Below, in pieces: positions 50,468-58,467 of a stretch of DNA of 64,000 nucleotides. Position 1 is the first letter of the stretch. Each line of letters starts with the position of its first letter. A program made the position numbers and the translations under genes. The stretch is from Microbacterium foliorum (GTDB taxonomy: Bacteria; Actinomycetota; Actinomycetes; Actinomycetales; Microbacteriaceae), in NCBI RefSeq assembly GCF_006385575.1, contig NZ_CP041040.1, positions 1,240,001 through 1,304,000 of the forward strand, given 5' to 3'. Under the pieces are notes generated by a model. That model was not told the origin of the DNA. It searched no databases and worked only from the letters and a program-made list of their open reading frames with translations.

Positions 50468-51541
50468 CTAGGGGAGTGGCGTGTTGCGGGTGCCGAGTCG
50501 CGATGCGTCGACGGTGTCGCGAGCGCCCCGCAGCACGCCCCCGAGGAAGCCGAGGCCCCACGAGAGGTGCATGGTGGGCAGCACCAGCAGGGTCCACAGC
50601 CTCTGGCGGGGACCGCCCCCGCCTGGCAGGCAGGCGACGAGAACGACGAGCAACAGGTATGCCACCAGTGGCAGGTGCACGACGGCCGAGATGATGAGTG
50701 AGAGGACTCCGCTGAGGACGCCGGCGAGCTGCAGGATCCCGGTGACGACGGCGACGGCGAGGAGGATCACCAGCGCCGGGGGAGCGAAGAAGCGGATGCC
50801 GTTGCGGCGCCCGTATCGGCGCACGAGCTCGCCACGCCATGCTCCGGTCGCTCGGAACTGACGCGCGAGGCGCGACCAGCTCTCGCGAGGCCAGTAGGTC
50901 ACGGAGAGGTTCGGGTCGAACCAGACGAGGTGTCCTGCCTGACGGATCCGGAGGTTGAGCTCCCAATCCTCGCCACGGCGGATCGACTCGTCGAAGAGCC
51001 CCACCTCTTCCAGCACCGTCCGGCGCATGACGCCGAGGTACGCGGATTCGGCTTCGCCCTCGTGAGTGCCACCGTGATACGCGCCTCCGCCGAGACCGAC
51101 CGGCGAGTTGTAGAGGCGCGCCACAGACGTCTGAAACGGCGTGCGGCCGTCGGCGCGCATCACACCACCGACGTTCGCGGCCCCCGTGCGCTCGAGGGTC
51201 TCCAGCGCGAGCGCCGCATAACCGGGAGCGAGCTCGGAATGCGCGTCGACGCGGACGATCGTCGCGAAGCGGCTGGCCCGGATCGCCGCATTCAATCCGA
51301 CGGGGATGTGTGCGGCGGGGTTCTCGACGAGTCGGATCCGGTCGTCTTCCGCGGCGAGACGCTGAGCGAGTTCCGTCGTGCCATCGGTCGACGGGCCGAG
51401 TGCGAGCACGAGTTCGGCCGGGACCGTCAGCTCCTGCGTCAGCACGGAGGCGATCGCGTGCTCCAGGTAGGCGCGCTCGTTGAGCACGGGCATGACGAAC
51501 GACACTCCGGTCTCTGGGGCGGCGATGTCGTTGTCGGGCAC
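50468..51541 (-). CDS. Family 2 glycosyltransferase with membrane tail
   Basis: 357 residues. GT-A domain: SFVMPVLNERAYLEHAIASV at the start, DxD-type VRVDAHSELAPGY, and RRGEDWELNLRIRQAG carrying the catalytic acidic pair. After about residue 250 there are three hydrophobic helices, like lipid-linked GT2 transferases (ExoA/SucC type). A polymer-assembly glycosyltransferase; sugar and acceptor unknown. It is convergent with the CDP-glycerol gene before it and divergent from the one after. Confidence 0.85.
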   Translation of the reverse strand: MPDNDIAAPETGVSFVMPVLNERAYLEHAIASVLTQELTVPAELVLALGPSTDGTTELAQRLAAEDDRIRLVENPAAHIPVGLNAAIRASRFATIVRVDAHSELAPGYAALALETLERTGAANVGGVMRADGRTPFQTSVARLYNSPVGLGGGAYHGGTHEGEAESAYLGVMRRTVLEEVGLFDESIRRGEDWELNLRIRQAGHLVWFDPNLSVTYWPRESWSRLARQFRATGAWRGELVRRYGRRNGIRFFAPPALVILLAVAVVTGILQLAGVLSGVLSLIISAVVHLPLVAYLLLVVLVACLPGGGGPRQRLWTLLVLPTMHLSWGLGFLGGVLRGARDTVDASRLGTRNTPLP

Positions 51542-51632
51542 ATGACGATCATGGCATGCGCTGCTCGGACGTTCGCTGATTCACGAGAGCGGGGGCTCGG
51601 CAGCGGCCGTCGGCTGGAGCCCCCGTACTCGG

Positions 51633-51638
51633 TATCCT
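51633..51638 (+). promoter_or_regulatory. -10 box of the third glycerophosphotransferase-type gene
   Basis: TATCCT, six bases (ggaggg) before the ATG. Confidence 0.5.
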
Positions 51639-51644
51639 GGAGGG

Positions 51645-52928
51645 ATGGGTGCAGTGTCCGACGCGAAGAAGGCTTACCGTCTGCTGAAGCGGGCGCTCGC
51701 CTCCCGCAAGGCTGTGCAGCGAGTGCGACGGCGCCTCGCCGAACGCGAACCGCACCAGCCGGGGCAGTACCAGGTGGCGGTGTACTTCGCCGACGGCGAC
51801 GTGAACATGTACCAGATGAGGCAGTGGTACCGACCGCTCGCCGAGCTGTCGAAGCGCTGGCCGGTCGTCGTGCTGTCGCGTTCGGCGACCGGTGCCGACA
51901 AGCTGCTCGACGAGGACGGCCCGCCGGTCGCCTTCGTTCCCACGATCCGTGACCTCGAGAGGTTCATCTCATCGCAGGACATCCGTGTCGTCCTGTATGT
52001 GAACCAGAACACCCGGAACTTCCAGATGTTCCGCTACGGCAGACGCTGGCACGTGTTCATCAACCACGGCGAGTCCGACAAGATGTACATGACCACGAAT
52101 CAGTACAAGGCGTATGACTACGCTCTCGTCGCCGGGCAAGCCGCGCGCGACCGCCTGTCGAGGACTCTCTGGGACTGGGACATCGATCAGCGCACGATCG
52201 AGATCGGTCGCCCGCAGGCCGACCACTACTCGGGCACGCTTCCCTACGTGCCGGACGAGCGCACGGTCGTGCTCTACGCCCCGACGTGGGAAGGCGACCG
52301 CCCGAGCGCGCACTACGGGTCGATCGCCACGCACGGCGAGACGCTTGTCAAGACGCTGCTCGCATCCCGCGGCCACCGCGTGATCTACCGGCCGCACCCT
52401 CGGAGCGGAGTCGTCGACGGCGAGTACGGCGCAGCGCACCGTCGCATCATCGCGGCCATCGCCGCGGCGAACGCCGCAGATCCCACTGCGCAGCACGTGT
52501 ACGACAACGGGGCGGAACTCGGATGGCAGTTGGCTGCCGCCGACGTGGCCGTGGTCGACATCTCGGCGATGGTCTACGACCGCCTGGCCGTCGGCAAGCC
52601 GCTGATGATCACGCGACCGGCAGACGAGCGCGCGTCGATCGACACCAACGGCTATCTGTCGGACTGCGAGTGGCTCAGCGCGGACGCTGCGGGCGACATC
52701 GTCGCCGAGGTCGAACGCGTCCGTGCCGACGAGGTGGCCATCGCCAGGCTGCGCATGTGGGTGCAGCACTACTTCGGCGACACGACGCCGGGAGCGGCGA
52801 CAGCGAAGTTCCACGCCGCGATCGAACGCCTCATGCAGGAGTGGGAGCACTGGCAGGCGAACGAGATCGGCGCGGTGCGCACCGACGAGGACGACGACGA
52901 CGAAGAGGCCGACGAAGAGGAGGTCTGA
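51645..52928 (+). CDS. CDP-glycerol glycerophosphotransferase-like protein, divergent, acidic tail
   Basis: 427 residues. The C-terminal half keeps the family's last elements (VVLYAPTWEGDRP, IYRPHPRSG, AADVAVVDISAMVYDRLAVGKPL), but the LWHG-type motif is replaced by HVFINHGESDKMYM, and the tyrosine-serine of TDYSS reads VVDISAM. It is likely a diverged member with altered specificity. The C-terminus ends in an acidic cluster of 17 residues (TDEDDDDEEADEEEV). birA starts two bases after its stop. Confidence 0.8.
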   Translation: MGAVSDAKKAYRLLKRALASRKAVQRVRRRLAEREPHQPGQYQVAVYFADGDVNMYQMRQWYRPLAELSKRWPVVVLSRSATGADKLLDEDGPPVAFVPTIRDLERFISSQDIRVVLYVNQNTRNFQMFRYGRRWHVFINHGESDKMYMTTNQYKAYDYALVAGQAARDRLSRTLWDWDIDQRTIEIGRPQADHYSGTLPYVPDERTVVLYAPTWEGDRPSAHYGSIATHGETLVKTLLASRGHRVIYRPHPRSGVVDGEYGAAHRRIIAAIAAANAADPTAQHVYDNGAELGWQLAAADVAVVDISAMVYDRLAVGKPLMITRPADERASIDTNGYLSDCEWLSADAAGDIVAEVERVRADEVAIARLRMWVQHYFGDTTPGAATAKFHAAIERLMQEWEHWQANEIGAVRTDEDDDDEEADEEEV

Positions 52929-52930
52929 CG

Positions 52931-53695
52931 ATGGAACTCCCCCTCACGGCGGCGGTCGCTTCGCATCTCGAGGTGCTGACCGACGCCGGCTCGACCAATG
53001 AGATCCTGAGCGAACGCGCGCGCGAATCGCTCACGACGCCGCCGCACCTGTCCGTGCTCTTGACCGACAATCAGACGGCGGGTCGCGGCAGACTCGGCCG
53101 CTCCTGGACAGCCGCGCCGGGCGCGTCGCTCGCCGTCTCGGTGCTGCTCCGGCGGCTGCCGTCAGGCGATGCGCGCGGCTGGATCCCTCTCGCGGCCGGG
53201 GTGGCGATGGCGGATGCGATCGCCGAGCAGCTTCCGGACCACGAGGTGGCTGTCAAATGGCCGAACGACGTGCTGGTCGACGGTCGCAAGATCTGCGGGA
53301 TCCTGACGCAGGCGACGCACGATGCCGTGGTCGTGGGAACGGGCGTGAACACGGCGATGACGGAGTCTCAGCTGCCGGTTCCGACTGCGACCTCCTTCGC
53401 CGTGCTCGGCGTCGCGGCGGACGCCGATCGGCTGCTCGCCACCTATCTGCGCGGACTCGACGAGCTGGTCGCCGATCTCGCCGCAGCGGGCGACGCCGTC
53501 TCGAGCGGCCTTCATGCCGCGGCGAGCAGGCGCTGCGCGACGATCGGGCTCGACGTGAGGGTCTCGCTCCCGGGGGGCTCCGTGCTCGTCGGAACAGCCA
53601 CAGCACTGGATGCCGACGGTCGGTTGCTGGTGCGGGCGGGTGGAGCCGAGAGGCCGATCTCTGCAGGCGATGTGGTGCACGTCCGGCCGGCATGA
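52931..53695 (+). CDS. birA: Biotin-[acetyl-CoA carboxylase] ligase (no DNA-binding domain)
   Basis: 254 residues. Motifs: GSTNEIL, GRGRLGRSW (biotinyl-AMP loop), KWPNDVLVDGRKICGIL and a C-terminal SH3-like domain. The N-terminal winged helix that makes E. coli BirA a repressor is absent, as in most actinobacterial ligases. It attaches biotin to acyl-CoA carboxylase carrier domains. The ATG follows the acidic-tailed gene by two bases, so it is cotranscribed with a wall gene without functional link. Confidence 0.93.
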   Translation: MELPLTAAVASHLEVLTDAGSTNEILSERARESLTTPPHLSVLLTDNQTAGRGRLGRSWTAAPGASLAVSVLLRRLPSGDARGWIPLAAGVAMADAIAEQLPDHEVAVKWPNDVLVDGRKICGILTQATHDAVVVGTGVNTAMTESQLPVPTATSFAVLGVAADADRLLATYLRGLDELVADLAAAGDAVSSGLHAAASRRCATIGLDVRVSLPGGSVLVGTATALDADGRLLVRAGGAERPISAGDVVHVRPA

Positions 53696-53740
53696 GTCTG
53701 ACACGCCCGGCGTGCGAGCGGCGATGTCGGCGGTTGCGGG

Positions 53741-53746
53741 CACAAT
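53741..53746 (+). promoter_or_regulatory. -10-like box of the PH-domain gene
   Basis: CACAAT, six bases (ggagga) before the GTG. Confidence 0.35.
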
Positions 53747-53752
53747 GGAGGA

Positions 53753-54307
53753 GTGACTCAGCCCGTGACTCTCGGCGGTAGGCCGACGATGCCACCGCCG
53801 GGTGCGCCCGCCGAAGAGCTGCTCATCGCTCGGTTCCGCACACACGCCCGGCGGCTCTTCTGGTCGGCTCTGGTGCTGATCGCCGTGTTCGGTGCCACGA
53901 CCTTCTTCTATGACAATCTGCCGGCGCCGTTCGAGAACTGGATGCTGCTGACTGCAGCCGGGGGGATAGTCCTCCTGCTGGTGGTCGTGCCCTGGGTCGT
54001 CTGGTACTCGCGTTCGGTGACGCTCACCACTCGACGGGTCATCGTGAACCACGGCATCGGTGCACGCAACAGGCAGGAGATGTCGCACGCTCGCGGCTAC
54101 ACGATCGGCGTGCGCCGCGGCGTGATCCAGCGCATGTGGGGCGTCGGCACTATCACGCTCTCCAACGGGGTCGACGCGCCGCTGCGCCTTGCCAACGTGC
54201 CGAATGTGACGCTCGTGCACGAGACACTCGCCGATCAGATCGAGGTCAGCCAGATTCTCGCGCACCGCGATGCGCAGGCGGGCAACGACGGGACCGCGGG
54301 GTTCTGA
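53753..54307 (+). CDS. Membrane PH-domain protein (bPH2, DUF304)
   Basis: 184 residues from GTG. Two hydrophobic helices (about 35-55, 64-84) precede a bacterial PH-like domain (SVTLTTRRVIVNHGIGARNRQEMS and following). Family of unknown role, often near purK/purE in Microbacteriaceae and mycobacteria. A perfect 12-bp hairpin overlaps the stop codon. Confidence 0.8.
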   Translation: MTQPVTLGGRPTMPPPGAPAEELLIARFRTHARRLFWSALVLIAVFGATTFFYDNLPAPFENWMLLTAAGGIVLLLVVVPWVVWYSRSVTLTTRRVIVNHGIGARNRQEMSHARGYTIGVRRGVIQRMWGVGTITLSNGVDAPLRLANVPNVTLVHETLADQIEVSQILAHRDAQAGNDGTAGF

Positions 54308-54333
54308 TCACGGCGCAGCGTCGCCGTGATCAG
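54304..54333 (+). terminator. Terminator after the PH-domain gene
   Basis: A 12-bp perfect stem CTGATCACGGCG / CGCCGTGATCAG around a 6-nt loop; the left arm contains the stop codon. No T-tract follows. Confidence 0.6.
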
Positions 54334-54396
54334 CGCGACGAGTGAACGGCGTGCGCGTCGATGCGCGAGAATGGTCTGGACGAATGGAGGCGGCCC

Positions 54397-55521
54397 ATGG
54401 CGCTGCGCGTTGGTGTGATCGGTGGAGGCCAGCTGGCTCGGATGATGATCGCTCCGGCGGTCGAGCTCGGACTCGACCTGAGGGTGCTCGCTGAAGACGA
54501 GGGGATGGCGGCCCAGCTCGCCGCGACCGCGGTCGGCGACTATCACGACCTCGAGGTCGTCCGCGCGTTCGTCGCAGACGTCGACGTCGTCACCTTCGAC
54601 CACGAGCACGTCCCCCAGGAGGTGCTGCGGGCTCTCGTCGCCGAGGGCGTCGCCGTGCACCCCGGGCCCGATGCTCTGCAGTTCGCCCAGGACAAACTCC
54701 TGATGCGGGCGCGGCTCGAAGAACTCGGCGTGCCCCAGCCCGACTGGGCGCCGGTTCGCGATGCGTCCGAGCTGCAGGCATTCCTCGACGAGCACGACGG
54801 GCAGGGTGTCGTGAAGACGCCGCGTGGTGGCTACGACGGCAAGGGCGTGCGTGTCATCCGAGCGGCGAGCGAGGCTCAGGACTGGCTCGAGCAGCTCCCC
54901 GACGGCGAGGCTCTGCTGGTCGAGGAGCTCGTCGGGTTCGTTCGCGAGCTGGCGCAGCAGGTCGCCCGCCGTCCCAGCGGCGAGATCGTCGCCTATCCGG
55001 TCGTCGAGACCGTGCAGCGTGACGGTGTCTGCGCAGAGGTGATCGCGCCGGCCCCGCATTCGACCGACCGTCTCGCCCGGGTCGCCGAGGAGATCGGGCG
55101 GTCGATCGCCGAGGGACTCGGGGTCACCGGCATGCTCGCGGTCGAGCTCTTCGAGACCGACGACGAGCGCATTCTCGTCAACGAGCTCGCGATGCGACCG
55201 CACAACAGCGGCCACTGGAGCCAGGACGGCGCCGTCACCGGGCAGTTCGAGCAGCACCTGCGTGCGGTCGCCGATCTGCCCCTCGGCGAGACCGCACCGC
55301 AGGCGGCGTGGTCCGTGATGGTGAACATCCTCGGAGGGCCGCAGAGCGGCTCGCTCGGCGACCGTTTCGCGGGAGCGATGGCCGCGCATCCTTCGGCCAA
55401 GATCCACACCTACGGGAAGGCCCCGCGCCCTGGCCGCAAGGTCGGACACGTGAACGTGACCTCCGACGACCTCGACGATGCGGTGTACGTGGCCCGTGCG
55501 GCAGCGGCTCACTTCGATTGA
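54397..55521 (+). CDS. purK: 5-(carboxyamino)imidazole ribonucleotide synthase
   Basis: 374 residues. ATP-grasp fold: VIGGGQLARMM at the N-terminus, VVKTPRGGYDGKGVRVI, LVEELVGFVRELAQQVAR and VNELAMRPHNSGHWS. It carboxylates AIR to N5-CAIR with ATP and bicarbonate in purine synthesis. ATG 54397 follows a GGAGG site and matches the family's MALRVGVIGGG; the frame extends 12 residues upstream. purE follows 61 bases downstream. Confidence 0.95.
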   Translation: MALRVGVIGGGQLARMMIAPAVELGLDLRVLAEDEGMAAQLAATAVGDYHDLEVVRAFVADVDVVTFDHEHVPQEVLRALVAEGVAVHPGPDALQFAQDKLLMRARLEELGVPQPDWAPVRDASELQAFLDEHDGQGVVKTPRGGYDGKGVRVIRAASEAQDWLEQLPDGEALLVEELVGFVRELAQQVARRPSGEIVAYPVVETVQRDGVCAEVIAPAPHSTDRLARVAEEIGRSIAEGLGVTGMLAVELFETDDERILVNELAMRPHNSGHWSQDGAVTGQFEQHLRAVADLPLGETAPQAAWSVMVNILGGPQSGSLGDRFAGAMAAHPSAKIHTYGKAPRPGRKVGHVNVTSDDLDDAVYVARAAAAHFD

Positions 55522-55570
55522 GGGTGCGACCAGGGGTGTGCCGTTCGGGGGTTCTCCCAGCACCAGACCG

Positions 55571-55576
55571 TAGCCT
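55571..55576 (+). promoter_or_regulatory. -10 box of purE (leaderless)
   Basis: TAGCCT, six bases before GTG; indicates a purE start independent of purK. Confidence 0.5.
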
Positions 55577-55582
55577 GAGTGG

Positions 55583-56098
55583 GTGACTGAGCCATTGCAC
55601 TCCTCCACCGCGCCCCTCGTCGGCGTCGTCATGGGATCCGACTCCGACTGGCGCGTGATGAGCGACGCCTCTCAGTCGCTCACCGACTTCGCGATCCCGC
55701 ACGAGGTCGAGGTCGTCTCGGCCCACCGCACCCCTGACAAGCTCATGCAGTACGCGCGGGAAGCACGCGGTCGCGGTATCCGAGTGATCATCGCCGGCGC
55801 CGGTGGGGCCGCCCACCTGCCCGGGATGCTCGCCTCGATGACGGCGCTGCCGGTCATCGGCGTCCCCGTGCCCCTCGCCTACCTCGACGGGATGGACTCC
55901 CTCCTGTCGATCGTGCAGATGCCGGCAGGCATCCCTGTCGCGACGGTGTCGATCGCGGGAGCCCGCAATGCGGGCATCCTCGCTGCGCGCATTCTCGGCA
56001 CCTCCGACGACGACCTCGCCGATCGGATCGAGGCGTACGCACTCGATCTCGAAGCGCAGGTCGAGGAGAAGAACGATCGGCTGAAGGGGTCCCTGTGA
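55583..56098 (+). CDS. purE: N5-carboxyaminoimidazole ribonucleotide mutase
   Basis: 171 residues from GTG. Motifs: [22 protein letters not shown] (catalytic His), [12 protein letters not shown] and [14 protein letters not shown]. It interconverts N5-CAIR and CAIR right after PurK. The LCP gene's GTG overlaps its stop codon (GTGA), so a wall-assembly gene is coupled to purE. Confidence 0.96.
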   Translation: MTEPLHSSTAPLVGVVMGSDSDWRVMSDASQSLTDFAIPHEVEVVSAHRTPDKLMQYAREARGRGIRVIIAGAGGAAHLPGMLASMTALPVIGVPVPLAYLDGMDSLLSIVQMPAGIPVATVSIAGARNAGILAARILGTSDDDLADRIEAYALDLEAQVEEKNDRLKGSL

Positions 56099-57549
56099 CC
56101 CTTGCGCCGCCGCGAGGTTCGGCGCGACCGCTGATCGAGACCCGCCCTCTGCGGCATCCGAACACCGCGGATGCCGGGATGATGACCAAGCGCGGCTGGT
56201 GGCTTGTGCTGCTGAACCTGCTGGTGCCCGGTTCTGCTCAGGTGCTCGCCGGCAATCGCCGGCTCGGGCGCATCGGTCTCGGAGCCACGCTGCTCGCCTG
56301 GTTCCTCGTCATCGTGGGCGCGGGGCTGGCTCTGTTCGCGCGGCCGGTGCTGCTGTGGCTCACGGTCGGCGGAGGATGGTTCTCGGCGGTCGTCCTCACG
56401 CTCGTCCAGGTGCTGCTTATCGCCTACCTCGTGCTGTGGGCGGTGCTCACCTTCGACGTGCTGCGGATGGTCAGACTGGTCAGAGTTCCAGGTCCGTCGA
56501 AGTTCGCGATACCTCTCGTGGCCCTGCTTCTGCTCGGTCTCGTCGGAACGGGCACCGGATACGCCGCGTCCTATGTCGGCACCGCGCGGGGCACGATCAA
56601 CACGATCTTCGGCCAGAGCGGGCCGAGCCTGCCGCCGAGCGAGGGCTACTACAACATCCTGCTGCTGGGAGCCGACAGCGGCGAGGGCCGCGACTCGATG
56701 AGGTTCGACAGCATCTCGGTGGTCTCGGTCAATGCCACCACCGGTGCCGTCACGATCACCGGCATCCCCCGTGAGCTTCCCAACGCGCCTTTCAGCGAAG
56801 GCAGCCCGATGCAAGCGCTGTATCCGAACGGCTTCGAAGGTCACAGCTCGAACTCGTGCGGGTGGAACGGCTGGATGAACCACGTGCGCAACGCCGCGGA
56901 GATCTGCCGCGACGACAACGGCACCGGGCTGTATCCGGATGCTGCGGGGCACGGTTCCGATGCGGGGATCGAGGCCACCAAGGATGCGGCCGAGGGTGTT
57001 CTCGGGATCGAGATCCCGTACTACGTCTTCGTCGACATGCACGGCTTCGCGGCGCTCGTCGACGCGCTCGGCGGAGTGGACATCAACGTGACGGAGCGGC
57101 TGCCCAAGGGCGGTCCACCCGATGGCGTGGACCCGTACGACGTGGATGCATGGGCGATCGGCTGGATCGAGGTCGGGCAGCAGCACATGGACGGCGACAC
57201 CGCGCAGTGGTATGCGCGATCGCGCTACACGACCAGCGACTGGGACCGCATGAAGCGCCAGCGCGAACTGCAGGAGGCGATTCTCGCGCAGTTCACACCG
57301 CAGACCGTGCTCACACGGTTCAATGAGGTGGCGTCCGCAGGAACCGCGCTGATCAGCACCGATCTGCCTCAGGACAAGCTCCCCGAGTTCTTCGATCTGA
57401 TGACCAAGGCTCGTGAGCAGACCGTCACGACGATCGAGCTCACTCCTGAGCATGGCGTCGACGAGCATGCTCCCGATTACGGCTACATCCACGAGATGGT
57501 CCAGCAGACGCTGCATCCTCCGACGGAGACACCGACACCGACACCGTGA
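56095..57549 (+). CDS. LytR-CpsA-Psr (LCP) family wall polymer ligase
   Basis: 484 residues from GTG. Four or five hydrophobic helices fill residues 30-160, more than the single helix of typical LCPs. The LCP domain then runs from about 180: [34 protein letters not shown] and [19 protein letters not shown] (the Arg cluster binding the polyprenyl pyrophosphate). Ends in a PTETPTPTP tail. LCP enzymes move lipid-linked teichoic acid, capsule or arabinogalactan-type polymers to peptidoglycan. Coupled to purE by a 4-bp overlap. Confidence 0.9.
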   Translation: MTLAPPRGSARPLIETRPLRHPNTADAGMMTKRGWWLVLLNLLVPGSAQVLAGNRRLGRIGLGATLLAWFLVIVGAGLALFARPVLLWLTVGGGWFSAVVLTLVQVLLIAYLVLWAVLTFDVLRMVRLVRVPGPSKFAIPLVALLLLGLVGTGTGYAASYVGTARGTINTIFGQSGPSLPPSEGYYNILLLGADSGEGRDSMRFDSISVVSVNATTGAVTITGIPRELPNAPFSEGSPMQALYPNGFEGHSSNSCGWNGWMNHVRNAAEICRDDNGTGLYPDAAGHGSDAGIEATKDAAEGVLGIEIPYYVFVDMHGFAALVDALGGVDINVTERLPKGGPPDGVDPYDVDAWAIGWIEVGQQHMDGDTAQWYARSRYTTSDWDRMKRQRELQEAILAQFTPQTVLTRFNEVASAGTALISTDLPQDKLPEFFDLMTKAREQTVTTIELTPEHGVDEHAPDYGYIHEMVQQTLHPPTETPTPTP

Positions 57550-57609
57550 TCGGCGGTGCCTCGGGTGGGTGCTCCGTGTCATTCCGTCACACGTTGACGT
57601 ATGAGTGAA

Positions 57610-57649
57610 CCCACGGTCACCACCTGAGAGTGAAGGTGGCGGCCGTGGG
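57610..57649. repeat. Imperfect hairpin downstream of the LCP gene
   Basis: 15-bp arms with two differences (CCCACGGTCACCACC and GGTGGCGGCCGTGGG) around a 10-nt loop; the first of three consecutive hairpins between two convergent genes. Confidence 0.6.
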
Positions 57650-57679
57650 CCTCCGGTGAGTGACCGGATTCACCAGACG

Positions 57680-57708
57680 ACGGTGATCGGAGGGGGAGGG
57701 ATCACCGT
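57680..57708. repeat. Second hairpin in the intergenic cluster
   Basis: A perfect 9-bp stem ACGGTGATC / GATCACCGT with a purine-only GGAGGGGGAGG loop. Confidence 0.6.
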
Positions 57709-57717
57709 CGTCCAGTC

Positions 57718-57738
57718 GATTCCCGCAGAGCGGGAATC
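57718..57738 (-). terminator. Third hairpin, terminator of the sortase-substrate gene
   Basis: A perfect 9-bp stem GATTCCCGC / GCGGGAATC with an AGA loop, four bases from the stop codon of the minus-strand sortase-substrate gene. Confidence 0.6.
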
Positions 57739-57742
57739 TGAC

Positions 57743-58324
57743 CTAGGCGCGCTTGCGGCGCGTGACGCCTGTCGCTACGAGCACTCCACCGGCCACGAGC
57801 GCGGCTGCCCCACCTCCGAGAACCCACGGCGACACGTTGCCGCCGGTGAGCGCGAGCTCGAGCCCACCGCCGGTGAGCGGAAGCTCCGTGCCTGTGGACG
57901 CGACACCGGGGTCGTGGTCGCAGCTCACGGCAGAGTCATGACCCTCAGAGACCGTGATGGTCGCCGTGTACGACCGCGAACCGCTGAAGGCGAGCGCATA
58001 GGAGCCCTCGCCGTCGGACGGCGGGCGGAAGGTGACCGCGAGGCTGCCGTCGGCGGCCGCCGTGTTGCCCGAGATGGCCGAGTCGCCGGCGTTGAGGCCG
58101 GAGACGGACACGCCGACGTTCTCGGACGGCAGGAAGTAGCCTGCGCCGAATGCGACGGTGGACACTTCGCAGATGTCGATGATCGGATCATCGACAGACA
58201 CCCGCGGTGTGCCCGCATACGAGTCCGGCTCGGTCGGAACGACCGGCGAGGCGGAGGCGACAGCAGGCGCCATGAGCACGAGCACGCCAGCGGTGAGGCT
58301 GATTGCAGCCAGTTTCTTCAGCAT
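57743..58324 (-). CDS. Sortase-anchored surface protein with two sorting motifs
   Basis: 193 residues. A signal peptide (MLKKLAAISLTAGVLVLMAP, cleavage near AVASA-SP) is followed by a beta-sandwich-like domain (residues 40-130, SVSGLNAGDSAISG) and two cysteines (52, 135) likely disulfide-linked. The C-terminus has two sorting motifs in series: LPLTGG at 148-153 and LALTGG at 157-162, then a membrane helix (168-187) and TRRKRA. LAxTG is the class E sortase motif, LPxTG that of classes A/B. No sortase gene is in the window. The start is the ATG with a GGGGAGA site. Confidence 0.8.
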   Translation of the reverse strand: MLKKLAAISLTAGVLVLMAPAVASASPVVPTEPDSYAGTPRVSVDDPIIDICEVSTVAFGAGYFLPSENVGVSVSGLNAGDSAISGNTAAADGSLAVTFRPPSDGEGSYALAFSGSRSYTATITVSEGHDSAVSCDHDPGVASTGTELPLTGGGLELALTGGNVSPWVLGGGAAALVAGGVLVATGVTRRKRA

Positions 58325-58467
58325 GATTCTCCCCAGAAATACACGCGGAATCGCCTTCGAATACACCCCTGCATCCGACTGCGTGAGTTCATCCTGTCCC
58401 CACGACAGAATTGCAGAACTCAGATATTCCCCAGTGGGACTGACACTACATCATCGAATCGGGAAAG

